Source: Pseudopithomyces maydicus (lineage: Eukaryota; Ascomycota; Dothideomycetes; Pleosporales; Didymosphaeriaceae). From it: DNA of 64,000 nucleotides. Of this stretch, positions 1 to 11,786 are shown piece after piece; the stretch's first letter is position 1; the number at the start of each line of letters is the position of its first letter. Under the pieces are notes generated by a model that did not search any database, was not told the origin of the DNA, and saw only the letters and a program-made list of their open reading frames with translations. Position numbers and translations under genes: made by a program. Where the stretch lies: NCBI GenBank assembly GCA_026873275.1, contig JANTUC010000013.1, forward strand, positions 186,001 through 250,000, written 5' to 3'.

Positions 1-2171
1 CCACCGATAACGATTGAGCAGGCCAATAAACTCATCGTACTTGCAAGGAAATTCATATCGAATTCATACGAGGGTCATCACAAACTTAAACAGAGACCTA
101 CACTTGCCGCGAATCTTCATGAGAGCCTTGCTGTATTTCACGATGCGCTCAACGAAGACAGGGTTGAGGAAACACCCCGTTTTCTCCTCAACCATTACTT
201 GAAAGAGGAGGTCAACCTTATGGAAAATTACAATTTGACCAAGTTCGGCACGCGGGACCGGAACCGACAAGATGAAAAAAGAGATGTTCTGTACAGCGAG
301 TTTAACTTCCCCTTCGAACCGCAGCGGTTAAGGAAGAAATTTCTATTCACCCTCGTAGATCGCTGAAGTATTCCAGTGTCGGATCGCTGCCTAAAGAATC
401 CGAGAGGATAAGACTGCAGTATGGCTACGGAATGTTTAACCGTGGACCAGTACCGTTGATGGTCACCGAAATTCTTGATGCAATGAATCTGGCAATACCT
501 GCAATATCTCTTGAACGGGACGACCTGGATGCAGATATCAACTGGAACGGCATTATACCAGACCAGGGAGTCAGGCAATATCATACAGGTTTCGAGTCAG
601 ATTCAAATGATCCTTTTTTCAGCCAACCTCCCATGGGACAGCCTAGAAAGAAGGCTGATGTGCAGGCCACTGCAGCGCAAGCCACTGCAGCGCAAGCCAC
701 TGCAGCGCAAGCCACTGCAGCGCAAGCCACTGCAATGCAAGCCACATCAATACAAGCCAATACAGGACCTCCAGTACCTTCGGCGCCCCCCGCGGCCGGC
801 TCTGTACCAGGAGCACCTGCGGTCAGGGAACGAATGACGGGCTACAAACACGAGGGCATTAATCATTCGCCCTCGGCGAATCTTCCCATGCCGGTAGAGA
901 CTGATAACATTAAAGTAAATTTTACCATCGTGGAATTGATGGCGTTCTTCCCGCAGATTTTGCGCTCGGCCGACGTGGTTAGCCGAATTTGCTGGAATGG
1001 TGGGACTCAGCACATACTCGCAACCATGATTAGTGCCCATCGTATCAACAATGTAGCAAACCTACCGAACAGCCTTCTCAAGATCATGAACACCTCTGCC
1101 AAAGCTTATAAATCGCTGGAGCAATGGACGCCCACCAAATGGAAAGGCCAAAAGCCTGACAACCACGACGAAACTTCAATTTCCATGACTGGCGTCCGCA
1201 CGTTCGCAGAAATAGATTTCATCCGCGGAAATAGGGCGAGACATACCAAAGCACCAATTCTTTTCTCTTCGCTTGTGGACAACATGCAACATCTGCCAAC
1301 TGGATACGACGCACATGACCTAACCCGGTGCGTGCAATACGTCATGGATAATCGAGATCAGTGTCGGAATTACATGTTCCCGGACGATTACGGTCAGTTA
1401 ATTAATGCCGTCGGTGGGAATCGCGAAGTCACCGTTCATCAGCAAGATGCAGCCGCCTTCCAAAGATGGCGTGATTGGCAGCAGCCTCCGAATTGGCAGC
1501 AAGAGTGCCAAAATTTCATTGCTCTGTATGGGACACAAGCTCCTGCTCCTGACCCAAATCACATGATTATTAACCCGACTTTTGAGTTTCCCACATCACT
1601 CCCTGACAACGTTCTTCATCCGGGTTACGCGCCTCCTCCTAATGATTATAACTTGGTCCCTGGGCGTTACGCAACTCCTAATCCGCATGTTGATCGTCCT
1701 ACTGTACCTGGGTATCGCAAGACTAGGCTTCCAGTTGCTGATATGCTAGTTCCAGGTCAAGGGCCTCCATTTCCTGCCCCTCATATTGGGATTAACTATC
1801 AAACGATTCCGGCCAATGTGCCCAACGTTTTAACTACAAGTGATGAGGAATCACCTCCTGCCCCTAACGTTCTACGTCCGCCTCGCGCGCCTGCTGCCCC
1901 TCGCAATACACGTTCAGGTTATGTGCACGCCGTCCCTCACGACATCCCTATGGGCTACGCACCTGCAGTCCCTTACGACATACCTATGGGCTACGCACCT
2001 GCAGTCCCTCACATGCCTGCCGTTCCTTACAATATCCCTCAAGGTTACGCTGCTCCTGCTCCTCAAACATTCCAGCAACCCCCACAGCAGGGATCACGAT
2101 GGCCCGAGCCCGGACACCAGGAACATGGTGAGAACGAGGATGAGGCAATAAACTCTATCTTCGGCGGATGA
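1..2171 (+). CDS. Orphan family member A, 5' end outside window
   Basis: The function is not recognised. Frame 1 is open from base 1, so the gene starts upstream. I infer exons <1-354 and 420-2171, with a 65-nt intron (GTAGAT donor at 355, CTGCAG acceptor at 419, phase 0), giving 701 visible residues. The first exon carries PITIEQANK and RFLLNHYLKEEV, which align with HITIEQLKA and QFILYDHCQLEH of the gene at 3508; this supports the splice. The second exon has a QATAA repeat, then the shared domain: VNFTIVELMAFFP (about nt 914) to AHDLTRCVQYVMDN (about nt 1315), then YMFPDDYGQLINAVGG. The C-terminal 220 residues are Pro/Tyr-rich and look disordered, with DIPMGYAPAVP repeats. No signal peptide or membrane segment is seen in this part. 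It is the most complete example of the two-domain layout in the window, together with the 3508 gene. Confidence 0.8.
666..755 (+). repeat. 15-nt in-frame tandem repeat coding QATAA
   Basis: The unit GCCACTGCAGCGCAA is repeated about five times, the last copies diverging (TGCAATGCAA, CACATCAATA). It codes for Gln-Ala-Thr-Ala-Ala in gene A, in the linker between the N-terminal domain and the DLTR domain. The near identity of the copies suggests recent expansion. Confidence 0.9.
1936..2047 (+). repeat. About 36-nt in-frame repeat in the gene A tail
   Basis: Three to four imperfect copies of a unit coding for (H/Y)DIPMGYAPAVP near the C-terminus of gene A. The first two copies are almost identical in DNA; the third is shortened (HMPAVPYNIPQGY). 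Confidence 0.8.
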
Positions 2172-3507
2172 TTTATCTATTCCTGTAGCAAATGGAAATG
2201 GATAAGCAGGAGTTATGGTGAAATCTAAAATCTATGCGCTAGCTTCTACACTGGGTAACGAACGTAAGCTTTTTACAACCAAGACTTTTGTTTCTGATGT
2301 ATCTCATGGTTTTTTAGCAACAATCAGAGCTGAGCTTGTATTTCAAGCTGAATAATCAAAGGCAACGACGATCTCCCGCTTCGACGATGGAGCTACACCA
2401 CAGCTATAGTCTGATTAAAGGGCTCACCTAATCTGTTCGATGATACTGGCAAGAGCCACTGAGAATAACATCAAGTCAAGATTAGCGTGGCCATATACGT
2501 GGTTAGATTGAGATAAGATAAAAGCCCAACAAGTAGTAGTATTTGTTATCTTTTGTTTCCTTTCCTACATGTTTTCAGTTTATACAATCGTCATTAAGAA
2601 CTTTCTTTGTCTGGAAAAATGTCACTTGAGGACGTATGTATAATCCTGCTCAAGAGCTGCTGGTCATTGTCACATTTTTTTGCCTCAAGAATACAAAAAA
2701 TAATAATCGGCGTGCGTTCTCACAACCGGTAGTCAATCTGGAAATTTATGACTGTTAATAATTCCAGGGAGATCCCACGTTTTCTAATGGAAGTCCTGGA
2801 CGAGAGGGTTGATATCAAGGCTTTCTTTTAGATTTTCATTGAACAATGCAACATGCCTGTGAAGATGCTATTTGCTACAATATTATCTAATTGCAAGCGA
2901 AACCTGTGTCTACCACCCAAACCATATTTATGTCTAATCCAATTTATTGAATAGAAGGATTTTTTTATTTCATTGCCATAAAATATCATGAATACATCAT
3001 AACGTCCATAAATGATTTCGTAGTTCGGGTCTCAAGAAGGCTAATAGGGGTTAACCAATGCTTTTTATGTCTTAACAGTGCACCGGGTGCAACCACTTCT
3101 TTTAATAAAATGGGATGTCCCGGTACCACTAAGAGCCCAATGTGACTATAAAACGTGGGCCTTTTGATTCACATAGTTCAAGTGGATCAGGAGTAAAACA
3201 ACACCTACTTCGCATGATCATTGAGACAGATACATCCTGAAAAAGACACATGCAGACCCCGGTTTAATAAAAGCATTGTTTTTCCATAGCGATTCCAACG
3301 ATCAGTCACAATGCATACCCCTCAGTCACTCAACCGCTTGAATCCGTGAAATTGTATATATTTTTCACCACTTGAAAAAGATAAGAAACATATAAGAGGG
3401 CTTGACGTTCACCAGCAAATCAAACACTCACCCCTGAGAATTCAACTGCATACTCACCCTTCGACAGATTTGTACCGACGATTACCTCGAACGCAATACA
3501 ATTGAAA
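2172..3507. other. AT-rich intergenic region
   Basis: There are many TAA/TAG triplets in all frames and I see no supportable gene. The last 120 bases are the promoter and 5' leader of the gene at 3508. Confidence 0.6.
3391..3396 (+). promoter_or_regulatory. TATA box of gene B
   Basis: TATAAG, 117 bases before the ATG at 3508, followed by a CA/CT-rich leader. The other orphan genes at 10324, 29976 and 36908 have similarly placed TATA elements. Confidence 0.5.
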
Positions 3508-4893
3508 ATGAGCGGAGTCAAGTTCGTGATTGAAACAGCGGTAGTTCATATTACCATTGAACAACTAAAGGCCGTCGCAGATGTCGCCATAGCGGACATC
3601 AACAGCAATGTTGAGGACCCAGAATTTGCTGAACTGCTCAAGAGCAACTTGAAGAAGATGCAAGATGAAATGAACAAACCTGAAGATAAACAAGACGGTG
3701 CACAGTTTATCCTGTACGATCATTGTCAGCTTGAGCACGAGATCGTCACAGGCTGGATGTCGAATCGCTCGGACGCCACGTCAGCTGCTGGGGAAAGCAT
3801 GATCAACGAAGAGTGGTATCTCCCACTGATTTACGCAGCTCGCTTAGCCTCCATCATGTGGCGCTTCCCATTCAAATACATCCAAGACGATGGTAACTCT
3901 GGTGGTGCTAGAGATCATCTCCTGGTTGACAACTTGAAGTTGGCCGGCAGCTCGAAGGAACCTGAAAGCAATCCGACAGCTACTAATGCTAGAAGGAAAT
4001 CCTCCAAAGTGCCCAGGGCGAAGCACATGGGTTTCATTGACGCACCGCCATCTAGCATTGCCTTTCCCGGCGATCTAGCAAATCTTACGGTGGTTGAAAT
4101 CCTCTGCTACTTCCCAGGCTGGATCACAAGCCGCGATGTAATTAATCGCATCCTGTGCAACGGTGGAGGACCAACGAAAGTAGCAAAGATCATGATCGAA
4201 TATAGGAATATTCCTCAGACCTTTGAAACACTTAAGAATACTTTGGTCAAGAAGCTCAATCGCCACATGCGTCCGGTCCACGGAGACAAGTGGATTTCCA
4301 GGAAGCATGAGATTCCAGAAGGTCATAATAAGAACACGATCAATGTGTCTAATTTCAAGACCGTTGATTACTACGAGTCTGGTGACAAGTCACCTAGTCT
4401 CATCTCGTCCATCGCTTTCAAGCACCTGAAGAAAGGCACAATCAAAACGCCTTCTGGTTCGGATGCATTGGACCTCACTAGGTGCGTCGAATATGCAGTG
4501 GCGCACCCTGATGAGGATTGGATGTTCCCAGAAGACTTCGCGAACCTGTTGAAGCATGTTGGTGGACCTAGTCCAGTTATTAAAGGCAATCTGGACGAAG
4601 AAATCTTCCACCGCTATGAGCATGCTTTCGGTGAGCAGAGGAAACGTCGCGGCTCAGTCGCAGACGTTGCAAATTCCAGCGAGAAGGAAGCTCACGCAGC
4701 CAATGAATCTATTCCGGGAGCAGAGGGTAGCTCGATTCCACCTTCTGAGGAAACCCATGGTGAAGGTGAGCTTCGTCAATCCAAACGCCTTCGCGGTTCA
4801 ATCTCGAGCACTCTTGGACGTCTGGAAATCATCGGAGATAGCAGCTCTGATGAGCTCTCAGACAGTGACTCTGATTACAATGAAGATGATTAA
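3508..4893 (+). CDS. Orphan family member B, complete two-domain protein
   Basis: Single exon, 461 residues; the ATG at 3508 is chosen because upstream codons in the frame lack ATG. The function is unknown. Residues about 12-125 form the N-terminal domain (HITIEQLKAVADVAI, NLKKMQDEM, then YAARLASIMWRFPF), shared with A and C. Residues about 190-370 form the shared domain: NLTVVEILCYFPGW at 192, DVINRILCNGG, DALDLTRCVEYAVAHP from 320, WMFPEDFANLLKHVGG and FHRYEHAFG. The tail is Ser/Glu/Asp-rich, with a small basic patch (SKRLRG) and an acidic end (SSSDELSDSDSD). No signal peptide or membrane helix is seen. The acidic serine cluster resembles casein kinase 2 sites. It is intact, with no frameshift, so it is the best reference sequence for the family. 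Confidence 0.88.
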   Translation: MSGVKFVIETAVVHITIEQLKAVADVAIADINSNVEDPEFAELLKSNLKKMQDEMNKPEDKQDGAQFILYDHCQLEHEIVTGWMSNRSDATSAAGESMINEEWYLPLIYAARLASIMWRFPFKYIQDDGNSGGARDHLLVDNLKLAGSSKEPESNPTATNARRKSSKVPRAKHMGFIDAPPSSIAFPGDLANLTVVEILCYFPGWITSRDVINRILCNGGGPTKVAKIMIEYRNIPQTFETLKNTLVKKLNRHMRPVHGDKWISRKHEIPEGHNKNTINVSNFKTVDYYESGDKSPSLISSIAFKHLKKGTIKTPSGSDALDLTRCVEYAVAHPDEDWMFPEDFANLLKHVGGPSPVIKGNLDEEIFHRYEHAFGEQRKRRGSVADVANSSEKEAHAANESIPGAEGSSIPPSEETHGEGELRQSKRLRGSISSTLGRLEIIGDSSSDELSDSDSDYNEDD

Positions 4894-7800
4894 GATGTAA
4901 TCGAGAGAGCCAGCAGAGCGGACCCCCAGGAGTAAGAAACACTTTGCTCTGGCTTTTGTCTTGATCCATTGAAAACTCATCGATACCAGTGTGCTGTTTC
5001 TTTCTTCTCTTCTTAATATTAGTACAACACGGTTATAAATACAAATATCATTCAGTCAATGTAAAAGAATATCCAGTTTCTAAATTCCAAAACAACTTTC
5101 TCTCTCAGCTTGCGACTACGCTTGGAGGCTATCCACTCAGGTGACGTTCAATCCAAAGGTGGTGTGAACTGTTAAATGATAAATTAAGAATGAAATATGA
5201 ATCAGTTAGAACTGTAGTCCCTAACACTCATCCCTATTACTGAATATCTAGAGGTTTTTACAATGTGATTGAATACCTGAAATGCTGTGCGCGACATTAG
5301 TGTCCATTACTTGATCACGGTCTGCCGTACGAGCCGAGCTACATCTCAAACCATAACCGCTGAAAAGTCTCTACAATGGAACTATTGGGATGCAGCGTCT
5401 GAATCAACCCTCCAGAGGGTGCTGCTTATTTGGTATATATTTTCATTGGCGCTTCTAACATCTACTTTACTGGCTTACCCTTGCTAGATTAAGGCAGTAT
5501 GACTGATCCAACAATAACGACGTGAATAGCGGCGATTCTGATTGTTATACATAGGTTAGGCGGAGAATGTGTGAAGCAATGTATAATCTCAATACTTAGA
5601 CTGGCCCGATCATGTAAGCAAGTACCTTACCATCAGCCAGGTTTCGCGGGAGGATGACCATCATGATTACGCCCTCTTCAACAGGGATAGTTTCGCGTAC
5701 AACGCAAGTATTGTCTCTATGGGAATCATGAAAAGGGCCACTAGAGACACTAGTGCAAGGGTATCATCAGAAATATTTCACAGGTTCCAGCACCGGGTAC
5801 CAAGGGACACGACTAGGTCGGCCCAATTACGATCCGGCCAATTATAAACCTTTTCTACGCACGATTTTTAATACACCGCTTCGTCACGCTGTCTAGTGTA
5901 GGGGTATTGTTTTCCAACCAATTTTACGCCGTCGTCGCTATGTTGACTCGACACCTTTTTACTGTTACCACAAACATCAGAAATGGTTCCTTCAGTCCAA
6001 CATCCGAATTTGATACATTCAGTAAAGCTTGCTGGTGTGCCGATTTCGGAGCATGTGCAAAGGTCTGGAGAAACATACTGTTTTGTTCCCCACTTTTGTC
6101 ATACACTTCAGGAACGCGCATTATCGTATCCAAATCGCTGAAGTAAAAATGTCCCAATAAAGTACCAAAAATCCTGGTTCTCTTTCTTTGTAGTTTTCTG
6201 GCCGGTTTCTTGGTCGCTTTTTCGGCGCGGCTTTGGAACGATGTCATAGCCTTGTCTGCTTAGCGCATTAGATATTTCCCAGGCTATGTAGTCAGCGAAG
6301 TGTGTCAGAAAATTTCAGACCAACTATAGTCTCTGGTCCAAGACATCAGGTCTTAAACGAGAGGAAAGTATGTTTCTCGGTCACGGTCGGGACTAGTTGG
6401 TGAAGGACGGTAGTCGGCGAATCACTAGAAACATTTAAGCATACTGGAGTCATCAGTCGCCGCAGTCGGATTTCTGGAGTTTAGATCAGTGACAAGTTGC
6501 TATTTTGTCTTTTGGATTCGTGTTTGGGAGGAATAGTAGATCCAGAATCACTATGATCTCGAACCCTTGCACTAACCCTTTTGTAGAGTTTTTAATGGGA
6601 CTGTTCTATTGAAATTTATGAAGCTTGACTCTTACGCTGTCGAAAAAGGGCCGATTTGTTCCAAAATTCCCATAGCCCAGCACAGATAGTACGGTTTGAA
6701 AGCCAAGAATCTTGGCACCAACAGAATTTTCTTTCCTTCAACGGTTCAAAGATTAAAGCCTGGTTAAGATAACAAGGAAAGTGGACATACTGCAATTCCA
6801 CATCTTATGATTTCTAGATTACGAAGGCAATGCCGGCGTGGTATATGTCTACGAATTGCAAATGTCCCGTTGATATGTATGCAGTATGTGTTTTTGTACA
6901 GTGACAACGAGGGGATGGCAGCTTTTTCTCTATCCATTTACATCCAGTTGACTCCAAACCCAGCTGTTGCTTTTTCAAAAACCAAAACAAAACACATGCA
7001 CTACATAGGTGAGATTGGTTGGCTGAAACTAGTGCCAGTATTGATTGTCATTGTGGTCTTGACGCGCTAGCGAGCATTTGATTTGTTCATTTGCTACCCT
7101 ATATACATGTTCTAGGGTTAGTAGATCGAAGACTGAGGGACAGCAACGAGATTTGTTTTAGATATTTTACATATTTACCCAGGTAGCTACATTACGATCA
7201 CTATGTAAGCCAGACAGATCACCTTATTCAGGTCCAATATAGGTATGGTTTCATGGTTTTCAACGTAGATATCTACCTACATAGATAGTTACGACGCTAG
7301 TCCTTAGATGGACTGTATAGCCACATACCAGCGAGCGTCAATCAAGGATTAAATACTTAAAGACAACAAACACGAACGTGGCTTATCACAGTAAGTTCTA
7401 TCCGCGATCTTCTCATCCAGCAAATGGATCAACGTGGCGCGTCGCGCTATCTGATCATATCCATACACATGAAGGTAAACTCAGACGCGACCTATCAATA
7501 GAACAGGCCGAATTCCTGTAATGGATACAACAGTTCCTTTTAGCGATGTAGTCAGTTTTGTCTGGAACGTGAGCAGATGATAACGTGTCACAGGCAGGCC
7601 ATATAGGGCCAGCGACTGTGTAACACTGGGGTGAACAAATCATTAGAGGCATAAACGAACTAGAACTAGAGTATTCCTATATCCACTTCTAGAATTGGAC
7701 ACGTGGGGTAATCTGAGTTTGCCAACCTTAATTGACTTTGGTGTGGCCTGCTACGGAGGGTGACTGGCGTTATTGGGACGGCCGCTATCAATTATTTTAC

Positions 7801-9172
7801 TTCTTTGTGATTATCCTGTGGCTGTTGTATAAATACTTTACTTGAAGTGTATGAGACAGAGTTTTCACAACTCATTATTATTAATTGTTTTACGTCCAAT
7901 CCTCCGATGGTCTTTTCGTGTCATTAACACCGAGAGCCTAATACATTTATAGGTAATCCTATAACCCGTTCGTTGTGGGATGAGTAGCTCCTAGTCCGGT
8001 AATAGGGCCTACTGCGAGGATGTTGTAGCCATAGCCTTGTCGTCCAGCCTAATCGGTATATTAAAGGTAGAAAGATTGAAGCCTAGATCGATGACTTAGT
8101 TGAACGCCTAACTGGATAGCTTAGTGAGGCAATTTAACTATTACAAAAACAATCAAGAAGGATGGAAGCCCATTAACAGCGATTTGCACGCTAGAGCATA
8201 TTTCCTCATGTGGTTATGTTTTGAAAACCAATTAGAGGTAGCTATCAAATTCAAATGCAAAGATAACAAGAAACTAAAATATCGTGAGCGCTATCTATAA
8301 GAGCAGTCGAGAATTCGACAATATCATGCTTTGCGTGCATGTCAATTTGACAGAGAGAAAACGTGCACAATCTTGTGCAATCATGTTTTCCACTCAGATC
8401 CTGATCCCGTCATTCTCTAAACCAACAGAGAAAAAGCATGGAGCGAAGGCTTTATCATTTCTCTTTACTACCGCCAGCATGGCCGTTGCTGGTTGAATCC
8501 TCGAGTGGACGAAAAGTACTTTTCGATCTCGGGGCGCCGAAAAATGGGAAAAGAGATAGGTCTTCTTTCCACAGCTGGTAGCACGTGTTGAGAAGTATGG
8601 CTATGTATTCATTCCAAAGAGAAATGCGTGCCAAAGCACTCGGAGGATGCTGACGTTTGACTAATTGAGCTCGGAGAGTTTTCGAGCTTTCCGACAACAG
8701 TTCACCTCGTCGTTGGCTATGTAGTAAGCAAGCAATTTCAGAAAGTGAATCGACCGGTAGTAAACCTTATTCCAGGTTCCATCATAGATAGAAGAGTGGA
8801 TAGTCTAGAGATAGATGCACATTAGAGTAGCCTTTCAATCGCTATGTACCCTTTAGCTTTTCTAAAATTACAATTATCTATCTACTCCCCACTATCCGCA
8901 TATAAACTCTCCGCCTCCATGATCTATATTCACTCTATCTTTTTTAATCAATTATCAATTACTTTTCTTGATCAAATTTAATATATCTAGTTTAACTTCA
9001 GAGTCCGTATAATGTTCTTCTAAGTTTTGTAAGGTTGATTGAAAAACTGAGCAGACCTCGTGGGGTTTTCAGAAAGAATTTCGATGCTGAGCCGTTGCGT
9101 TATATATAGATTTTTGAGGGGGTTTAACATTCACCCTGTCCTGTTTGGTGTATTGTTCTGTTACTCATGATT

Positions 9173-9234
9173 GTTGGATTCGTTGCGTCTAGTTTGCCCT
9201 TGGTGGCTGGAGTCGGCATGACCTGTACAGGTTC
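9173..9234 (+). repeat. Left copy of an inverted, formerly coding repeat
   Basis: This 62-base segment matches the reverse complement of 13863-13923 almost throughout, with one indel and a few substitutions. On the plus strand it reads IVGFVASSLPL, the end of a membrane helix, and upstream in the same frame VWCIVLLLM. There is no open gene around it, so it is a relic. Two differences between the copies are G/A changes (ATGACCTG versus ATAACCTA), the type expected from repeat-induced point mutation. Confidence 0.75.
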
Positions 9235-10177
9235 GAACGACGTTAATTGACCACTGTCGAGAGATTCGGTTTGAGAGTGGGAAATCTTTTACTTCGGTCA
9301 GGGTTCATTCTATTTGTTGTACACACCAAAACTTATGGCAGAGCAAATGAGTGTGCTCCTTCAAACATCAAAGCATGAAAGCCAAGACAGGTTCATTCTC
9401 CTGGGAGAGGGTATCTGTCACCAAGGTCGTGAAGTCCGTTCCTCCTAGTATCTACATCTTCCCGATGGAACTGGCCTCAGAGTGCTATTCTCATATGTAT
9501 GTCCTGGATGCATGTCCGACACGTCACAAGGAACATGGGAGAAACATTCCGAGCAACCTTTCTTCTCTCTAACAATAGGCGCAAATGATCCCCTGGCCAT
9601 CGATTCTATTTACAAAGGAAGTGTAGGGCTAGGTATTTCATGAGAAAGAAAAAAATCTTTCAAGAAGTATATTAACCGATAATTGGAGCATTCATTTCCA
9701 ACAAGCATCCAACTGACTTACGCTTTGCACCAAATACCAAACTCAAGACTGCAATTAGATTGAAACATGCTGTTTCGCACCTTCGCAGTTTTGAAAGAAA
9801 CCTAAGAAACTTCAGCGCCGGAGATACGAGTACTTCTCGTTTATAAAGGAGTTATCAACCACTTGTGTAAATCAAATCGCCTTTTCTCGATTATGTGTAT
9901 TTTCATCAAGTCGGCTCTGCTGCCGCTTTCTCTGAAGACAAAACATAACAACAAATGAAACTAAAGTGATCTTTAATTTCATAAACCAGGGGTTGACATG
10001 TCTTCTAACTACATGATTTTCACTGGAACCATTGTACAGGTATAACGTTACTGGCATGTGTCAAAACGTAACACGTGGTAAATGTCGTTCACTCACTATA
10101 TTTCACTAAAAACATTGTGCCTAAACCAAGTATACTCCGCCATGGAATTTCACCATTACTTCAACACCCACGATATC

Positions 10178-10185
10178 TATATAAG
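10178..10185 (+). promoter_or_regulatory. TATA box of gene C
   Basis: TATATAAG, 146 bases upstream of the ATG at 10324, followed by a CT/CA-rich leader. Confidence 0.55.
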
Positions 10186-10323
10186 ACCTGCTGCTCTAGC
10201 CTCTGGATCTGATTCTCGACACACCACCTCCTGTCACCAACTCCGAAACTCTCAAAAGCAACTCCAAATCTCTTGAGAACCCCCGACCCTCTTCCTGACT
10301 CAAAAGTTGAAGCAGCATACAAG

Positions 10324-11786
10324 ATGAACCCAGTCAATCCTCTCCCGCAGCAAGCACAAGGTCAGATCACGCTTCCGCAACTCCAGTTGCTGGCTGCCTA
10401 TGCGGAACAACGCATCAATGATCGCTATCCAGTCTCGCATCTGCAGTTGGCGCAAGGCCTGCGTATGAACCTGAACAATATGCGCCGGGCTCTTGCCGTT
10501 CCGCATGATCTTCCGCAGCCAGACCCAAATGCTGTTCTGACTGAGTATCTAGACCATGAGCAAGTCACGGTAGACCATTGGAATCTTCACCGCATGGGTG
10601 GAGCTGTTCAGTATGTCCAAGAACAAACCTTCCCTCTGCGGGGGCTGCAACTGATATGGCAACATTCTGGAACTTCAATTTCCAGGCTCCGGATCGCCCG
10701 TTGCAGTACTTGCAACCAAACATTGATCCAGAGCTGCAGATTGTTCGGCTGCCGGAGATTGCTCACATTCTCCAGGAATCATTCACGGTTGCAGCTCCTC
10801 CGGCGGAGCAGGATGTACAACCCAAGGAGACCGCATTGCCCATTAATCAACTTTCTCCGATTGTCTCCATTGAAATTATGCCAAAGGCTGTTTCGGCTAG
10901 CAAGCCTCTGGTCCCAAGCATGAATCGACTTGCACCAGTGGTGGAGATTGAGGTTCGACCAGAGGTCGTTCAATCGAACGAGCGTTCGGCCTCTCTCAAT
11001 GGCTTTTCTGAAGTGGTGGGAATTGGAATCGAACCAGAAGTGATTCCAGCCGCGAACGAGCGCTTGGCTGCCTCTACATCAGTTCATATTACACCATCAG
11101 TTACGGAAATCGATACCCAGGATCCGTCCGAGACTCAGGAAGAACTCGATCTGATTGATAAGCGTATGGAGTCCTTCTTTGAGGAATGTCGGGTTGCTAA
11201 GGTCCAAGTATCTATTCGTAAAGAAGCTGACAGCTCCTCCTCTGATGTAGATATCTTTACGTATACGGGAAATCGGGACAAGCTCGATACCGAAAATAGG
11301 TTGGATACTCAAGACTTGAATCTAATCAAGGAGCATGAAATGTCCCTCTATAAGGAATTTCCCCGGGTTACCGAAGTTCGAGTATTTGTCCGCAAAGAAG
11401 CCAAGGGCTCCTCTTCTAAAGGCAAGATCCTTGATCATAATGAGACTATCAAGGAAGAAGAACAGAGCTTCTCTGAGAATGCTAGCCTCTCTATAGATGA
11501 GACAGAAGAGATTCGAGAAATGGCAGAGAAGTGTGACAATGGGTTCACCTCCAATAAAGCCGACTGCACAGACGGAGAAGAAGCGAAGATCTCATCCTCA
11601 GCTGAGGGGGAAGAAGCGATCTCTTCTGAAGTCGATTTCGTGTACTCAGATGAGCAGCAGAAGCTCATCGACGAGGAGTACGAGAACGGGGTGACCTCCG
11701 ACGAGGAGATCTACACCGATGACGATCTCTCCTACTCGGACGACGAGGAGGACGTGCCACCCGCCAAGAAGATGCGTACGGCTTGA
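10324..11786 (+). CDS. Orphan family member C, one frameshift
   Basis: The product is unknown, about 487 residues if one missing base is allowed for. The N-terminal domain aligns with gene B: QITLPQLQLLAAYAEQ with HITIEQLKAVADVAI, and GLRMNLNNMRRAL with LLKSNLKKMQDEM. The frame then breaks: frame 1 carries QEQTFPLRG and frame 3 carries on with AATDMATFWNFNF, which aligns residue for residue with B (EWYLPLIY, AARLASIMWRFPF). The break lies in the G5 run 10640-10644. A GTATGT...TTCCAG pair (10611-10685) is not a useful intron: 75 nt keeps the wrong frame and removes conserved residues. There is no DLTR domain. Instead come two repeat pairs (IEIMPKAV/IEVRPEVV; VQVSIRKEADSSSS/VRVFVRKEAKGSSS) and a very acidic tail ending PPAKKMRTA. 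Confidence 0.75.

Larger units (their letters stand above)
4894..10323. other. 5.4-kb AT-rich gene desert
   Basis: Only short open frames without coding character occur here, and stop triplets are dense. I see no intact transposon, tRNA or terminal repeat. It holds one relic copy of a membrane-protein fragment (9173-9234) and a possible relic at 5910-5970 resembling 18637-18700. The end is the promoter of gene C. Confidence 0.6.

Noticed and set aside
10611..10685. Canonical-looking intron in gene C
   Set aside because: Its length keeps the wrong frame and it would remove residues conserved with gene B.
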